From Bacillus_BA fengqiuensis (lineage in GTDB: Bacteria > Bacillota > Bacilli > Bacillales > Bacillaceae_H): a stretch of DNA of 64,000 nt. The notes beneath the pieces are model-generated. The model worked only from the letters and a program-made list of their open reading frames with translations. It was not told the DNA's origin and did not search any database. A program made the translations under genes and the position numbers. The DNA lies in NCBI GenBank assembly GCA_030813035.1, contig JAUSTV010000003.1; one strand, given 5' to 3'. This document shows positions 9,326 through 19,150 of the stretch, in pieces. Each line of letters starts with the position of its first letter. Within the stretch, counting starts at the first letter, position 1.

Positions 9326-10675
9326 TTACTTAAGCTTATGCACCGCTTGAATAAACATGTCACCACGTTCTTCAAAAGTTTTGAATTGATCCCAACTCGC
9401 GCAGGCCGGCGATAACAAAATGACATCTCCGGCTTCGGATAATTCATGCGCTGCAGGAACTGCCTGTTCAACATTATCGACACGTTTAACGAATTGTATT
9501 CCCGCTTCCGCTGCAGCTTTTTCAATTTTCTCTGCAGTTTGTCCAAAGGTAATAACCGCTTTGACACCTTTAAGAGATGGTATCAAATCATCAAATTCAT
9601 TACCGCGATCCAATCCGCCTGCAAGCAAAATAAGCGGCTGAGGAAAAGCGGAAAGCGCTACTTTCGTGGCGAGTATATTCGTTGCTTTCGAGTCATTATA
9701 AAATTTTCGACCGTTCACTTCTCCAACAAATTGCACACGGTGCTTTACACCCGTGAAGGTAGTCAGCACTTTATGAATCGCTTCGTTTGAAGCACCATAT
9801 AATTTTACAATCGCAATAGCCGCTAGAATATTTTCTAAATTATGCTTGCCCGGCAGGACGATTTCTTCTACCTTCATGATAGGCTCATCATTGAAACATA
9901 CATGATCGTTTTTTACGCACGCTCCTACCGATAACGGCTTGGTGGATGAAAACGGAATGATGGTTCCTTTGTATTGTCCCGCCAGTTTCATCACGAGTTC
10001 ATCGTCTGCGTTGACGACCGCATAATCATCTTCTGTTTGATTTTTGAAGATATTCGCCTTGGCTTTTGCATACTCTTCTTTTGTTCCATGGTAATCTAAA
10101 TGCGCTTCAAAAAGATTCAACAATGCTGCAATTTTAGGCTGAAACGATTCGATTCCCATTAACTGAAAGGAAGACAACTCCGTTACGATCACTTGATCAG
10201 CTTCTGCCGATTGGGCAACTTCACAAGCAACCGTTCCAATATTACCTGCAATTAATGGATTCTTACGGCTTTCCTCCAGCATTTTAAAGACAAGGGTAGT
10301 TGTCGTCGTTTTCCCGTTACTTCCGGTAATACCGACAAACGGCGCTTTACTGATTTGGTAAGCAAGCTCCACTTCCGTTATAATGGGCAACCCTCGTTTA
10401 GCGGCTGCCGCCAATAATGGATTCGAATACGGAATCCCGGGATTTTTGATGATGACATGAATGCCTTCCAGCAATTCCAACGGGTGACTTCCGCACACGA
10501 CTTCGATGCCGATCTTTTCCAATTCCCTCGCCGCTTCATTTTCTTCATAAGGCTTTTGATCGTTCACGACTACGTTTGCTCCCAATTCGTGAACAAGCTT
10601 TGCGGCAGCCGAACCGCTTTTGGCCAACCCTAAAATCAATACATTTTTATTTTGGTAACTGTTTGCTGTTTTCAA
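9326..10675 (-). CDS. murD: UDP-N-acetylmuramoyl-L-alanine:D-glutamate ligase MurD
   Basis: Cytoplasmic ATP-dependent ligase adding D-Glu to UDP-MurNAc-L-Ala. It has an N-terminal Rossmann-like domain (LILGLAKSGSAAAKL), the P-loop GITGSNGKTTTT near residue 118, and C-terminal ligase residues (SPACASWDQFKTFEERGD). The start is a TTG that directly follows the mraY stop (TAATTG), with GAGGTG 9 bases upstream inside the mraY end. Translational coupling to mraY is likely. 449 aa is typical. Confidence 0.97.
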   Translation of the reverse strand: MKTANSYQNKNVLILGLAKSGSAAAKLVHELGANVVVNDQKPYEENEAARELEKIGIEVVCGSHPLELLEGIHVIIKNPGIPYSNPLLAAAAKRGLPIITEVELAYQISKAPFVGITGSNGKTTTTTLVFKMLEESRKNPLIAGNIGTVACEVAQSAEADQVIVTELSSFQLMGIESFQPKIAALLNLFEAHLDYHGTKEEYAKAKANIFKNQTEDDYAVVNADDELVMKLAGQYKGTIIPFSSTKPLSVGACVKNDHVCFNDEPIMKVEEIVLPGKHNLENILAAIAIVKLYGASNEAIHKVLTTFTGVKHRVQFVGEVNGRKFYNDSKATNILATKVALSAFPQPLILLAGGLDRGNEFDDLIPSLKGVKAVITFGQTAEKIEKAAAEAGIQFVKRVDNVEQAVPAAHELSEAGDVILLSPACASWDQFKTFEERGDMFIQAVHKLK

Positions 10676-11650
10676 TTAGATCCACACCTCGACATAAATT
10701 CCAAGCATCGCAAATAATAATCCTACTGCCCAAAACGTAACGACCACTCGCCATTCAGACCAGCCGCTCAACTCATAATGATGGTGAAGCGGACTCATTT
10801 TAAACACGCGTTTTCCCGTTGTTTTAAACGAAATGACTTGGATGATAACGGATAATGTCTCAATAACGAAGACACCGCCAATTAAAATAAGTAAAATTTC
10901 AAGTTTCATTAAAACCGCGATTGTAGCAATGGCACCGCCCAAGGCAAGGGAACCGGTGTCTCCCATAAAGACTTTTGCCGGATGGGCATTAAACACTAAA
11001 AACCCTAATACCGCACCAACAACTGCGACTGAAAAAATGGCGACATCAAATTGCGAATAATTCCATGCCAACACGGCAAATGCCCCAAATGCGACTGCAC
11101 TCGTCCCCGAAACGAGTCCGTCCAATCCATCCGTCAAATTGACGGCGTTGGAAAACCCTACCAGCCAAATGATCAAAAAGATAACATAGGACCAACCTAG
11201 GTCAAAAGAATAGTCCGTTCCAGGAATAGAAACAACTGTCGAAAACTCATGTTGCTGTGCTACTAAATAAAAAATAATGGAAATGAGTACTTGCCCGAGA
11301 AATTTTTGTTTTGATGTTAAACCTAAGTTTCGCTTCAAAACCACTTTAATAAAATCATCCAAAAATCCCAATAAACCAAAACCAAGAGTCACAAATAATA
11401 AAAGATATGTTTCAATGGTCGGTTCCAGATACTTATTCGTCATCACCAGTGTAGTGACGATGATGGAAAGGAGAATCATGATTCCTCCCATTGTCGGTGT
11501 TCCCGATTTCTTCTGATGGGATTTCGGGCCTTCCTCTCGAATGCTTTGACCGAACTTCAATCTTCTTAAGAAGGGAATAAAAATAGGTGAAAGCAAGACA
11601 GATATCAGAAACGCCAACGCCATCGTAAATAAAATCACTTGCTCTAGCAT
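10676..11650 (-). CDS. mraY: Phospho-MurNAc-pentapeptide translocase MraY
   Basis: Ten-helix membrane enzyme that makes lipid I from UDP-MurNAc-pentapeptide and undecaprenyl phosphate. The active-site blocks are clear: GPKSHQKKSGTPTMGG, FLDDFIKV (two Asp), NLTDGLDGL and FMGDTGSLALGG, with the HHHYELSGW histidine motif near the C-terminus. 324 aa. AAAGGAGGG precedes the ATG. It lies between murE and murD. Confidence 0.97.
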   Translation of the reverse strand: MLEQVILFTMALAFLISVLLSPIFIPFLRRLKFGQSIREEGPKSHQKKSGTPTMGGIMILLSIIVTTLVMTNKYLEPTIETYLLLFVTLGFGLLGFLDDFIKVVLKRNLGLTSKQKFLGQVLISIIFYLVAQQHEFSTVVSIPGTDYSFDLGWSYVIFLIIWLVGFSNAVNLTDGLDGLVSGTSAVAFGAFAVLAWNYSQFDVAIFSVAVVGAVLGFLVFNAHPAKVFMGDTGSLALGGAIATIAVLMKLEILLILIGGVFVIETLSVIIQVISFKTTGKRVFKMSPLHHHYELSGWSEWRVVVTFWAVGLLFAMLGIYVEVWI

Positions 11651-11723
11651 ACTATTCCCTCCTTTCGGCCTTTGTTAAAAGTATCCTCCATATAAAGGGG
11701 AATAAACTGTCTGTTTGTATGCA

Positions 11724-13190
11724 TTACGAATTACGCTCCCTAATTAAATTACGTGCTGTTTCACGATCATCAAAATCCAGCACTTCACTTCCAATAATCT
11801 GATATGTTTCGTGACCCTTTCCGGCAATTAGAATGACATCATCCACTTTCGCTTCTTTCACGGCATATGCAATGGCTTCTTTCCGGTCAACAATGGAAAG
11901 GTAATTGGACATCTTTAAACCTTTCGTCATATCTTCTAAGATCTGATTTGGATCTTCGCTGCGCGGATTATCGGATGTAAAGATGGCAGTCGTGCTGTAC
12001 GCTGCCGCAATTTGGGCCATAATAGGCCGTTTTGTGCGGTCACGGTCTCCGCCGCACCCAACAATAACATATATATTTCCTTTTGCGAATTGTTTAACCG
12101 TTTTTAAGACATTTTCCAAACTATCCGGCGTATGGGCATAATCAACGATAAGCGTAAAATCCTGTCCTTCATCTACAACTTCAAAACGGCCGGCAACTCC
12201 TTCAATTTGTGCCATTTCTTCCACGATGAGCGAAAGAGGGATATCAGAAACTAAACATGCGGCAGTAGCGGCTAGTACATTATATACACTGAACTTCCCA
12301 ATTAGTTTCATTTTTACTTTTTTCGTTTCATTTGGAGTCACCAAGTCAAAAGTCGTACCTGAATTCGTCATCGTAATGTTCTTTGCCATAACATCACTTT
12401 CTTGATCAATTCCATATGTAATGACTGTTGCCGCCGTATTTTTGATGAATTCCGGTGCAGCAGCGTCGTCGGAATTTAACACGGCAAATTTCGGTTTTTG
12501 ATGATGGTAGCTGTTGCCAAGCTGAGCGAACAGCAGACCTTTTGCTCTGCGATAATCTTCCATTGTGTGATGATAATCCAGATGATCTTGAGTTAGATTT
12601 GTAAAGACAGCAACATCAAAATCACAGCCATGAACCCTTCCTAAATCAAGAGCATGAGAAGATACTTCCATTACAGCCGTATCCACTTTTGCTTCTACCA
12701 TTTGATGAAAGGTTTTTTGCAATGTCAGCGATTCCGGCGTTGTATTTTTCACATCAAATGTCTGGTCTCCGATACGGATTTGAATGGTTCCAATCAAACC
12801 CGTCTTCTGGTTTGCTGCCTGGAATACTTTTTCCATTAAATGTGTCGTGGTCGTTTTTCCATTTGTTCCTGTTACCCCAATCAAGTGCATCTTATGAGTA
12901 GGTTGGCCATAAAAAGCATCAGCTAATACTGCCATGGCTCTTTTTGTGTCTTTAACAAGAATAACGGGAACTTCCAGCGAAAGCGGTTTTTGAGACAAAA
13001 CGGCAACCGCCCCTTTTTCAACGGCGGTTCCGGCAAAATCATGTCCATCCACCGTATATCCCTCAACACAGATAAAAAGAGACCCCGGTTTGACTTCACG
13101 TGAATCCATCTCAATAGAGCTAATGGACACACTTTCTTTCGGAATTGCCGTGAAATCGTGCAAATAAGATAATAATGTTTGTAATTCCAT
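11724..13190 (-). CDS. murE: UDP-MurNAc-tripeptide synthetase MurE (meso-diaminopimelate adding)
   Basis: Mur ligase adding the third stem-peptide residue. The P-loop GVTGTNGKTTTT begins near residue 104. The C-terminal DNPRSEDP motif is the specificity signature for meso-diaminopimelate (lysine enzymes carry a different tetrapeptide), so A1-gamma peptidoglycan is expected, as in most Bacillus. It runs downstream of spoVD after a 262-bp gap that holds a repeat element. The SD is GAGAGGA, 10-11 bases from the ATG. Confidence 0.97.
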   Translation of the reverse strand: MELQTLLSYLHDFTAIPKESVSISSIEMDSREVKPGSLFICVEGYTVDGHDFAGTAVEKGAVAVLSQKPLSLEVPVILVKDTKRAMAVLADAFYGQPTHKMHLIGVTGTNGKTTTTHLMEKVFQAANQKTGLIGTIQIRIGDQTFDVKNTTPESLTLQKTFHQMVEAKVDTAVMEVSSHALDLGRVHGCDFDVAVFTNLTQDHLDYHHTMEDYRRAKGLLFAQLGNSYHHQKPKFAVLNSDDAAAPEFIKNTAATVITYGIDQESDVMAKNITMTNSGTTFDLVTPNETKKVKMKLIGKFSVYNVLAATAACLVSDIPLSLIVEEMAQIEGVAGRFEVVDEGQDFTLIVDYAHTPDSLENVLKTVKQFAKGNIYVIVGCGGDRDRTKRPIMAQIAAAYSTTAIFTSDNPRSEDPNQILEDMTKGLKMSNYLSIVDRKEAIAYAVKEAKVDDVILIAGKGHETYQIIGSEVLDFDDRETARNLIRERNS

Positions 13191-13271
13191 ATTTAAATCG
13201 ATCCTCTCTCATTCACTATATCCAAACTCCATTTTACAGAAAAAGAAGCCACGGGGGAATTCCCCCAAGGC

Positions 13272-13442
13272 TTTATCCCGCTATAACAGGCGGTAAGACC
13301 CACTTTCCCAAGCGGGACCCCTCCCATCAGAGCCCGGTTAACTCAGCTAACACTTCATATTAAAGCAACATTCGAGTTACGGCAAGGGCACTTTCGTCCT
13401 GTAAGAAGCGCCCCTCCCTATTCATCAAAGTCTTTGCTTTAT
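13272..13442 (+). repeat. Candidate TTTAT-bounded mini-element between spoVD and murE
   Basis: Starts TTTATCCCGCTATAACAGGCGG, ends CTTTGCTTTAT, and is preceded by a GGGGGAATTCCCCC palindrome. Its first 40 bases match the left ends of the elements at 22704-22810 and 58634-58686 (a CCCGC hairpin, then GGTAAGACCC). The internal part is more diverged than in other copies. It occupies most of the intergenic gap and stops 10 bases short of the spoVD stop codon. Confidence 0.45.
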
Positions 13443-13452
13443 TATTCTCTGG

Positions 13453-15369
13453 CTAAGACTCCCCCATGTATACCCTTATTATGGAACCTTCTTTCACTTT
13501 TGTCCCAGGAGATGGTGATTGACTTACAACCTTTTCCCCATTTCCACTGAGATCTAGTTTTAAATTCAACAATTGCTGTTGAAGTTCTTTCGAGGAAAGA
13601 CCCGTGAAATCAGGCACTTTTACGAGAGGAGTATCGAGCCATGTTAATTCCTTTTCAATCTGCCCTTCCCTTGGCTTTACTCCAAGAACAGGCAAAGCGT
13701 CTTCCATGATTTTCCCGACGATTGGAGCGGCTACGACTCCACCGAATTGAACCGTTCCCTTCGGGTTATCAACGGCAATATATACAACAAGCTCAGGCTT
13801 ATCGGCAGGAGCAAACCCAATAAATGAGACAATGTGGTTGTTTTCCAAATATCTTCCGTCTTTCGCCTTTTGAGCAGTACCCGTTTTTCCTCCAACCCGA
13901 TAGCCATCAACGAATGCGCCTTTTCCAGATCCTTGCGCCACAACACTTTCAAGTGCGAAACGGACTTGTTTGGACGTTTCTTCCGAAATGACCTTTTTCT
14001 TTGCGATGGGTGTTTGTTTACTTATTACATCGCCTGTTATAGGATCTACCCATTCCTTGGCAATGTAAGGCTGATACAACGTTCCTCCATTGACGGCTGC
14101 CGCTACCGCCGCCACTTGTTGAATCGGTGTAACGGCTACCCCCTGTCCAAACGCTGTCGTGGCTTGTTCAACAGGACCTACACGATCTAACGAAAATAAA
14201 ATCCCTTTTCCTTCACCTTGCAAATCGATGCCCGTTTTTTGACCGAAGCCAAAGTCACGAATATATTGAAAGAGCTTATCTTTTCCTAACCGTTCCCCAA
14301 GTTCGACGAAACCAGGGTTACAAGAGTTTTGGACCACTTCCAAAAAATTTTGATGTCCATGTCCTCCCTTTTTCCAGCAGCGCAGTCTCGCTCCGGCCAC
14401 TTCTGCCGCTCCATCATCATAAAATTGATCTTTTAATAAATCAACCTTTTTTTCCTCTAAAGAGGCGGCAAGTGTAATGATCTTGAATGTCGATCCCGGC
14501 TCATACGCGCTCCAAACAGGCAAATTTCGGTTATACACATCTGGATCGACGTTTCTATAGTCAGCAGGGTCAAAGTCAGGACGGCTCGACATCGCCAATA
14601 CTTCTCCGTTGTTCGGATTCATCGCGATTGCGATAATTCCATCCGGATTATACGTTGCCTGGGCAATATCCAATTCCCGCTCCACAATGGTTTGAACGCG
14701 AGAATCGATCGTCAATTGCAAGTTCAATCCGTCCACAGGAGCGGTATAATCGTCTGCGATATCAGGCATTTTTTTCCCTTTTGCATCTGAGTAAAGTTTA
14801 ACGAATCCTCTATCGCCGCTTAATTGCTGATCATAGTAGGCTTCTAGCCCCATTAAACCTTGGTTATCGATTCCCGTAAATCCTAACACATGGGATAAAT
14901 AGCTTCCAAAAGGATAGTGCCTTTTGGAATCCTCACCAATGTAAACCCCTTTTAAACCAAGCGCATGAATTTCATTTGCTTTTTCATTCGTAATTTTGCG
15001 CCCTTCCGGAATGCGCTCGATTGACACTTTTTTTGTTACATGCTTATATGCCTTTTCTTTCGGCATATTCAAAATAGCGGCAAGCTTTTCTGCAGTCTTA
15101 ACCGGATCTTCAATCTGTCTTGGCATGACCCACACTGTAGGGGCACTTTTATTCGTGGCGAGCGGCACTCCGTTACGATCCAATATTTCGCCCCGTTCCG
15201 GCTCAAAAGGCAAATTTCGACTCCACGAACCCTTCGCCTTCTCTGTTAACATGTCACCCAGCACAAACTGAACATATCCGAGTCTGACATCAATAATAGA
15301 AAAAATCAGTATCCCAGCAAGCAGAACAAACGTTAGGCGCTTGCGAACAGTAACCGTTGAGACACGCAT
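13453..15369 (-). CDS. spoVD: Sporulation-specific penicillin-binding protein SpoVD
   Basis: Class B PBP (transpeptidase) that makes spore cortex peptidoglycan with SpoVE. It has a membrane anchor at about residues 12-30, a PBP dimerisation domain, and a transpeptidase domain with STFK (active Ser about 293), SCN and KTGTA motifs. It ends with a single PASTA repeat (VPDFTGLSSKELQQQL...), which distinguishes it from the vegetative PbpB next door with two. 638 aa. GAAGGGGG precedes the ATG. In B. subtilis its transcription is sigma-E dependent; I did not find a clear sigma-E site here. Confidence 0.95.
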   Translation of the reverse strand: MRVSTVTVRKRLTFVLLAGILIFSIIDVRLGYVQFVLGDMLTEKAKGSWSRNLPFEPERGEILDRNGVPLATNKSAPTVWVMPRQIEDPVKTAEKLAAILNMPKEKAYKHVTKKVSIERIPEGRKITNEKANEIHALGLKGVYIGEDSKRHYPFGSYLSHVLGFTGIDNQGLMGLEAYYDQQLSGDRGFVKLYSDAKGKKMPDIADDYTAPVDGLNLQLTIDSRVQTIVERELDIAQATYNPDGIIAIAMNPNNGEVLAMSSRPDFDPADYRNVDPDVYNRNLPVWSAYEPGSTFKIITLAASLEEKKVDLLKDQFYDDGAAEVAGARLRCWKKGGHGHQNFLEVVQNSCNPGFVELGERLGKDKLFQYIRDFGFGQKTGIDLQGEGKGILFSLDRVGPVEQATTAFGQGVAVTPIQQVAAVAAAVNGGTLYQPYIAKEWVDPITGDVISKQTPIAKKKVISEETSKQVRFALESVVAQGSGKGAFVDGYRVGGKTGTAQKAKDGRYLENNHIVSFIGFAPADKPELVVYIAVDNPKGTVQFGGVVAAPIVGKIMEDALPVLGVKPREGQIEKELTWLDTPLVKVPDFTGLSSKELQQQLLNLKLDLSGNGEKVVSQSPSPGTKVKEGSIIRVYMGES

Positions 15370-15432
15370 ATTTTCCGAACCCCCTTCATTACGGCTCGTT
15401 CCAATATATGCTTGTACCCATAGAGATAGAAC

Positions 15433-17670
15433 TTACTGATCGAGCGGGCGTTTTTCTGCCTCTTTCGCTGCTTTTTCCTTCAGTTTTTCCTTTTTTTCTT
15501 CCTCTTCCGGATTCCTGATCAATTGTTGCGGGGACTTCAATTCAACGATTAAATAATCTCCTTTTTTGATTGTCGATCCGGGAGCAATATTTTGTTTTAC
15601 GACATATCCCGTTCCTAAAGCGCTCGGCTCAAGAGATAAAAACTCACTTAAACGAAGAACATCGCGATAAGACCAATTTGTCAAATCTGGAATTACGGCT
15701 TCTCCATTCGTTTTTAAGAATACTCGCTCACCTTTCATCACTCTTTCCGCAGCGGCTGGAGATTGTGCTTCCACCTTGTCTCCTTTTCCTACAATAACTG
15801 GAATGAAGCCTTTTTCTTTAAGGGTGGCTGCGGCCGACTCCGTCGCTTTTCCTTCATATGATTCCATTTCCACCCCGTACTTTGTTTTCTTCACAGCAGC
15901 GGGCTTTTCTTCTTCCGGTTGAATGTTCAAGTATTGCAAACTATTTTTCATGACAGAGTTGAAAATGAGGGAAACCGGGGCAGAACCCGTTTCCTGCGCT
16001 GTAAGCTTAGGCTTTTGCACGGCAACATAAACAATTAGGGACGGATCATCTTTAGGAGCCATTCCTAAAAATGAGAAGATATTTTTTCCATGTCCATGCA
16101 AATACCCTCGGCCATTTGGATTCGGAATTTGGGCGGTTCCTGTTTTCCCTGCGACCTGGTATCCTTCAATATCATACGGCTTGCCTGTCCCGTTTGGAGA
16201 AGTGACAACCGTCTCTAAAATATCCAGCACTTGTTCGGCTGTTTCGGGTGAAATCGGTTTACCTGCCACTTCGGGCTTTTTCTCAGCCTTTACTTCATTC
16301 GTCGTGGAATCGACCACTTTTTTAATCACATAAGGCTTCATCATTTTCCCTTTGTTCGCGATAGCCGTAGCTGCTTGAACTTGTTGAATCGGTGTAACAG
16401 CTGTCCCTTGTCCAAATGCTGTTGTAATTTTTTCTAAAGGTCGTTGATAAACAAATTTACTTGTTGTTTCACCAGGTATATCTATTCCCGTCAGGCGATT
16501 AAAGCCAAAACGATTGAAGTATTGCAATAAGCGGTCCGGCCCTAGTTTATCGTTTGCCAATATAGCCATGGCTACATTGGATGAACGTTGAATTCCCTCA
16601 TTGAAGGTAATCGTTCCCCAGCCTGATTTATTATGGTCACTAATTCGATTAGGCCCTACTTTATAGGAACCCGATTTATAATACTCGTTCCCGTTATAAA
16701 CGCCTTCTTCAATCGCGGCTGCTAACGTGAAGATTTTCATGGTTGATCCCGGTTCAAATCGAGACTCTATCGCATCATTCACAAAGTTGTTAATATCTCG
16801 AACGTTAGGGTTAAAACTTGGACGATTGCTCATCGCCAAAATTTCTCCCGTTTTCGGATTGGCCACAATACCAATGACTTTCTCAGGATCATATTCCTTT
16901 ACCGCTCGGTTCATGGCGTCTTCTAAAAATGTTTGAATCGTCTTATCGATTGTTAAATAGACGTCGTCACCATCTTTTGGAGGTACAATCGACTCTTGTG
17001 GATCTGGAAGCTTTAATCCGTTTCGCGCGCTTTGATACTTCATATAGCCGTCCGTTTCTGTCAACTCTTTATTAAAGAGCTTCTCGATCCCCATCTTCCC
17101 TATCGTTTTTCCTTCATCATTTTTTTGTGCATATCCGATAATATGAGAAGCGAATACACCATTCGGATAAAAGCGTTTGGAATCTTGAATGAAGGTGATG
17201 CCGGGAAGGTCGAGCTCTTCTATTTTCCGCTTTGTCGTATTACTGATATCCCGTCCCCCAGGACCGAGCTCTACTTGAACACGCCCTTTTTTAGACATTA
17301 ACTCTTCAAGCTTACTCTCTTCCATATTGAGCAACGGTGCGAGCTTCTTCGCTGTTTTGCTAGGATTGGTAACGTGCAGCGGCTTTTTAGGGTCTTTCGT
17401 TTGAGAGGGATCTAAAATCGCCACAACCGTATAGGCTCCTGTATCATGAGCAATGGCCTCTCCCGTTCGGTCATATATTGATCCCCTTTTTCCTTCTATC
17501 ACGGTTTGCCGTGTATGTTTTTTTTGGGCGATGGCGGCTAGTGCCTGTCCTTCTGCTTTTCCGGTAGCTTGGATATAAAAAAAGCGGGCAGCCAATGTAA
17601 AAAAGAGGGTAGCAAATATTAAAATTAATACTGCTGCTCCTCTACTTGTGTTTTTCTTATTAACCAGCAT
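15433..17670 (-). CDS. pbpB: Penicillin-binding protein 2B (divisome transpeptidase)
   Basis: Essential class B PBP of septal peptidoglycan synthesis. It has one N-terminal membrane helix, a dimerisation domain, and a transpeptidase domain with STMK, SSN and KTGTAQ. Two PASTA repeats are followed by a highly charged Lys/Glu C-terminal tail. 745 aa is slightly longer than usual because of that tail. Only 4 bases separate it from the ftsL stop, and the SD (AGGATTGAG) overlaps that stop codon, so translation is probably coupled to ftsL. Confidence 0.96.
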   Translation of the reverse strand: MLVNKKNTSRGAAVLILIFATLFFTLAARFFYIQATGKAEGQALAAIAQKKHTRQTVIEGKRGSIYDRTGEAIAHDTGAYTVVAILDPSQTKDPKKPLHVTNPSKTAKKLAPLLNMEESKLEELMSKKGRVQVELGPGGRDISNTTKRKIEELDLPGITFIQDSKRFYPNGVFASHIIGYAQKNDEGKTIGKMGIEKLFNKELTETDGYMKYQSARNGLKLPDPQESIVPPKDGDDVYLTIDKTIQTFLEDAMNRAVKEYDPEKVIGIVANPKTGEILAMSNRPSFNPNVRDINNFVNDAIESRFEPGSTMKIFTLAAAIEEGVYNGNEYYKSGSYKVGPNRISDHNKSGWGTITFNEGIQRSSNVAMAILANDKLGPDRLLQYFNRFGFNRLTGIDIPGETTSKFVYQRPLEKITTAFGQGTAVTPIQQVQAATAIANKGKMMKPYVIKKVVDSTTNEVKAEKKPEVAGKPISPETAEQVLDILETVVTSPNGTGKPYDIEGYQVAGKTGTAQIPNPNGRGYLHGHGKNIFSFLGMAPKDDPSLIVYVAVQKPKLTAQETGSAPVSLIFNSVMKNSLQYLNIQPEEEKPAAVKKTKYGVEMESYEGKATESAAATLKEKGFIPVIVGKGDKVEAQSPAAAERVMKGERVFLKTNGEAVIPDLTNWSYRDVLRLSEFLSLEPSALGTGYVVKQNIAPGSTIKKGDYLIVELKSPQQLIRNPEEEEKKEKLKEKAAKEAEKRPLDQ

Positions 17671-17674
17671 ACAC

Positions 17675-18028
17675 TCAATCCTGAACCACTTTAACGTTAT
17701 TTTCGTTCAAGTCCAATCCAAGCTCTTTTGCTTTTGCCCAAATACGTTCATATGTGCTTAGCTCTACTACCTGCAGCTTAAGTTCATTATTTGCCCGCTC
17801 TTGCAAACTAATTTTGGATTCAAGCGCTTGAATATCTGCATTTACGTCATATAGACTCACTTGGTTGGAAACGATTTGAATCGAACCGAATACCACCCCG
17901 ACTAAAAAACCTGTATATAACACTTTTTCTCCCACGGAAAAACGAAACTTTTTCTTCTTCCGTACCTTTTGAACTTGCTTTTGTTGTTCACTTTGTTTCT
18001 CTCTTACTTGATATGCTAAGTTCCCCAT
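17675..18028 (-). CDS. ftsL: Cell division protein FtsL
   Basis: Small bitopic divisome protein. A basic cytoplasmic part (about residues 1-35, with KKKFRFSVGEK) leads into one membrane helix (VLYTGFLVGVVFGSIQIV) and a leucine-zipper-like extracellular coiled coil (LESKISLQERANNELKLQVVELS). It partners DivIC and DivIB and activates PBP2B. Length (117 aa) and position between rsmH and pbpB are standard. AAAGGAGGAG precedes the ATG. Its upstream spacer carries a dispersed repeat instead of direct linkage to rsmH. Confidence 0.95.
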   Translation of the reverse strand: MGNLAYQVREKQSEQQKQVQKVRKKKKFRFSVGEKVLYTGFLVGVVFGSIQIVSNQVSLYDVNADIQALESKISLQERANNELKLQVVELSTYERIWAKAKELGLDLNENNVKVVQD

Positions 18029-18067
18029 ACAGTTCTCCTCCTTTTCGACTATCCCGTTTTAGATGAT

Positions 18068-18209
18068 GTTCAACAAGTCCGGGAAAAATGACCATCGAAT
18101 TTCGGCGTCAGCTTGCTTTTCCGCTACTCACGTATTCATAACATACGCTCCGTTGCTCAAAGCGGCGCTTCCTTGAACTTCTCGGTCCTTTTTGTCCTCC
18201 TTGTTGAAC
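18068..18209 (-). repeat. Dispersed repeat family 1, copy B (basic form)
   Basis: Read on the minus strand it is nearly colinear with copy A: GTTCAACAAGGAGGACAAAAAGG at the start, AATACGTGAGTAGCGG in the middle, TTTTTCCCGGACTTGTTGAAC at the end. The matching A-to-C and T-to-G changes at the two ends keep the terminal inverted repeat paired. It fills the rsmH-ftsL spacer. Confidence 0.8.
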
Positions 18210-18217
18210 CCATACTT

Positions 18218-19150
18218 TTATAGTTTTTCTATAATTCGCAGCTTTGCTGAACGTGCGCGATTGTTCTCTTCCAACTCTTCATCAGAAGGTAAAATCGGCT
18301 TTCTTGTAATCAATTTAAATTTCGGTTTAAATTCATCCGGAATAATCGGAATTCCAGGAGGTAGCGGCGGCGGTGTACTCGCATTCTTAAAAGCCACTTT
18401 ACATATGCGGTCTTCGAGTGAATGGAAAGTGATAACACTTACTCGTCCGCCTGATTTAATGACTTCCATTGCCTGACCGAGCGTATCCTCAAATACTTGC
18501 AACTCATCATTTACCGCAATCCGTATTGCTTGAAACACCCGTTTGGCAGGATGTCCGCCCGTACGTCTTGCTGGCGCCGGAATGGCATCTTTTATTAAAT
18601 CGACCAGCTCAAGCGTTGTTTCAATCGGCTTTTGTTCCCGATATGTTTCGATTTTACGTGCGATTTGTTTGGAAAACTTTTCTTCACCGTATTGAAAGAA
18701 AATCCTTACTAACTGTTCATAAGGCCACTGGTTGACTACATCATAAGCGGTTAATGGAGCATGAAGGTCCATCCGCATATCAAGAGACGCATCATGATGG
18801 TAGCTAAATCCTCTTTCAGGGGTGTCCAATTGGGGAGAAGAAACTCCCAAGTCAAATAAAACACCATCTACGTAATCAATTCCATGCTCAGCAAGCTTCT
18901 CTTTCAAATGTTTAAAATTGCTTTTAATGATTGTCACTCTTTCCATATGGGGACTTAGTTTAACTTTTGCATTTTCAATGGCTGTTTCATCCTGATCAAA
19001 TGCAATCAATCTTCCCTTTGAAGAGAGCTTTTGTACGATATATTCACTATGGCCGGCTCCCCCAAGAGTGCAATCGACATAAATCCCATCTGGATCAATA
19101 TTTAATCCTTCTGCCGCTTCTTTCAAAAGCACTGTGGTATGCTTAAACAT
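18218..19150 (-). CDS. rsmH: 16S rRNA (cytosine-1402-N4)-methyltransferase RsmH
   Basis: SAM-dependent enzyme (MraW) that N4-methylates C1402 in the decoding centre. Motif I is VDCTLGGAGHSEYI; the conserved DGVLFDLGVSSPQLD and the C-terminal SVITFHSLEDRICK are present. 310 aa. It is the first gene of the dcw operon here, because mraZ, which normally precedes it, is absent. The SD AGGTG is 5-6 bases before the ATG. A possible promoter lies upstream (TTGACC near 19246-19251, TGTTAT near 19222-19227). Confidence 0.96.
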   Translation of the reverse strand: MFKHTTVLLKEAAEGLNIDPDGIYVDCTLGGAGHSEYIVQKLSSKGRLIAFDQDETAIENAKVKLSPHMERVTIIKSNFKHLKEKLAEHGIDYVDGVLFDLGVSSPQLDTPERGFSYHHDASLDMRMDLHAPLTAYDVVNQWPYEQLVRIFFQYGEEKFSKQIARKIETYREQKPIETTLELVDLIKDAIPAPARRTGGHPAKRVFQAIRIAVNDELQVFEDTLGQAMEVIKSGGRVSVITFHSLEDRICKVAFKNASTPPPLPPGIPIIPDEFKPKFKLITRKPILPSDEELEENNRARSAKLRIIEKL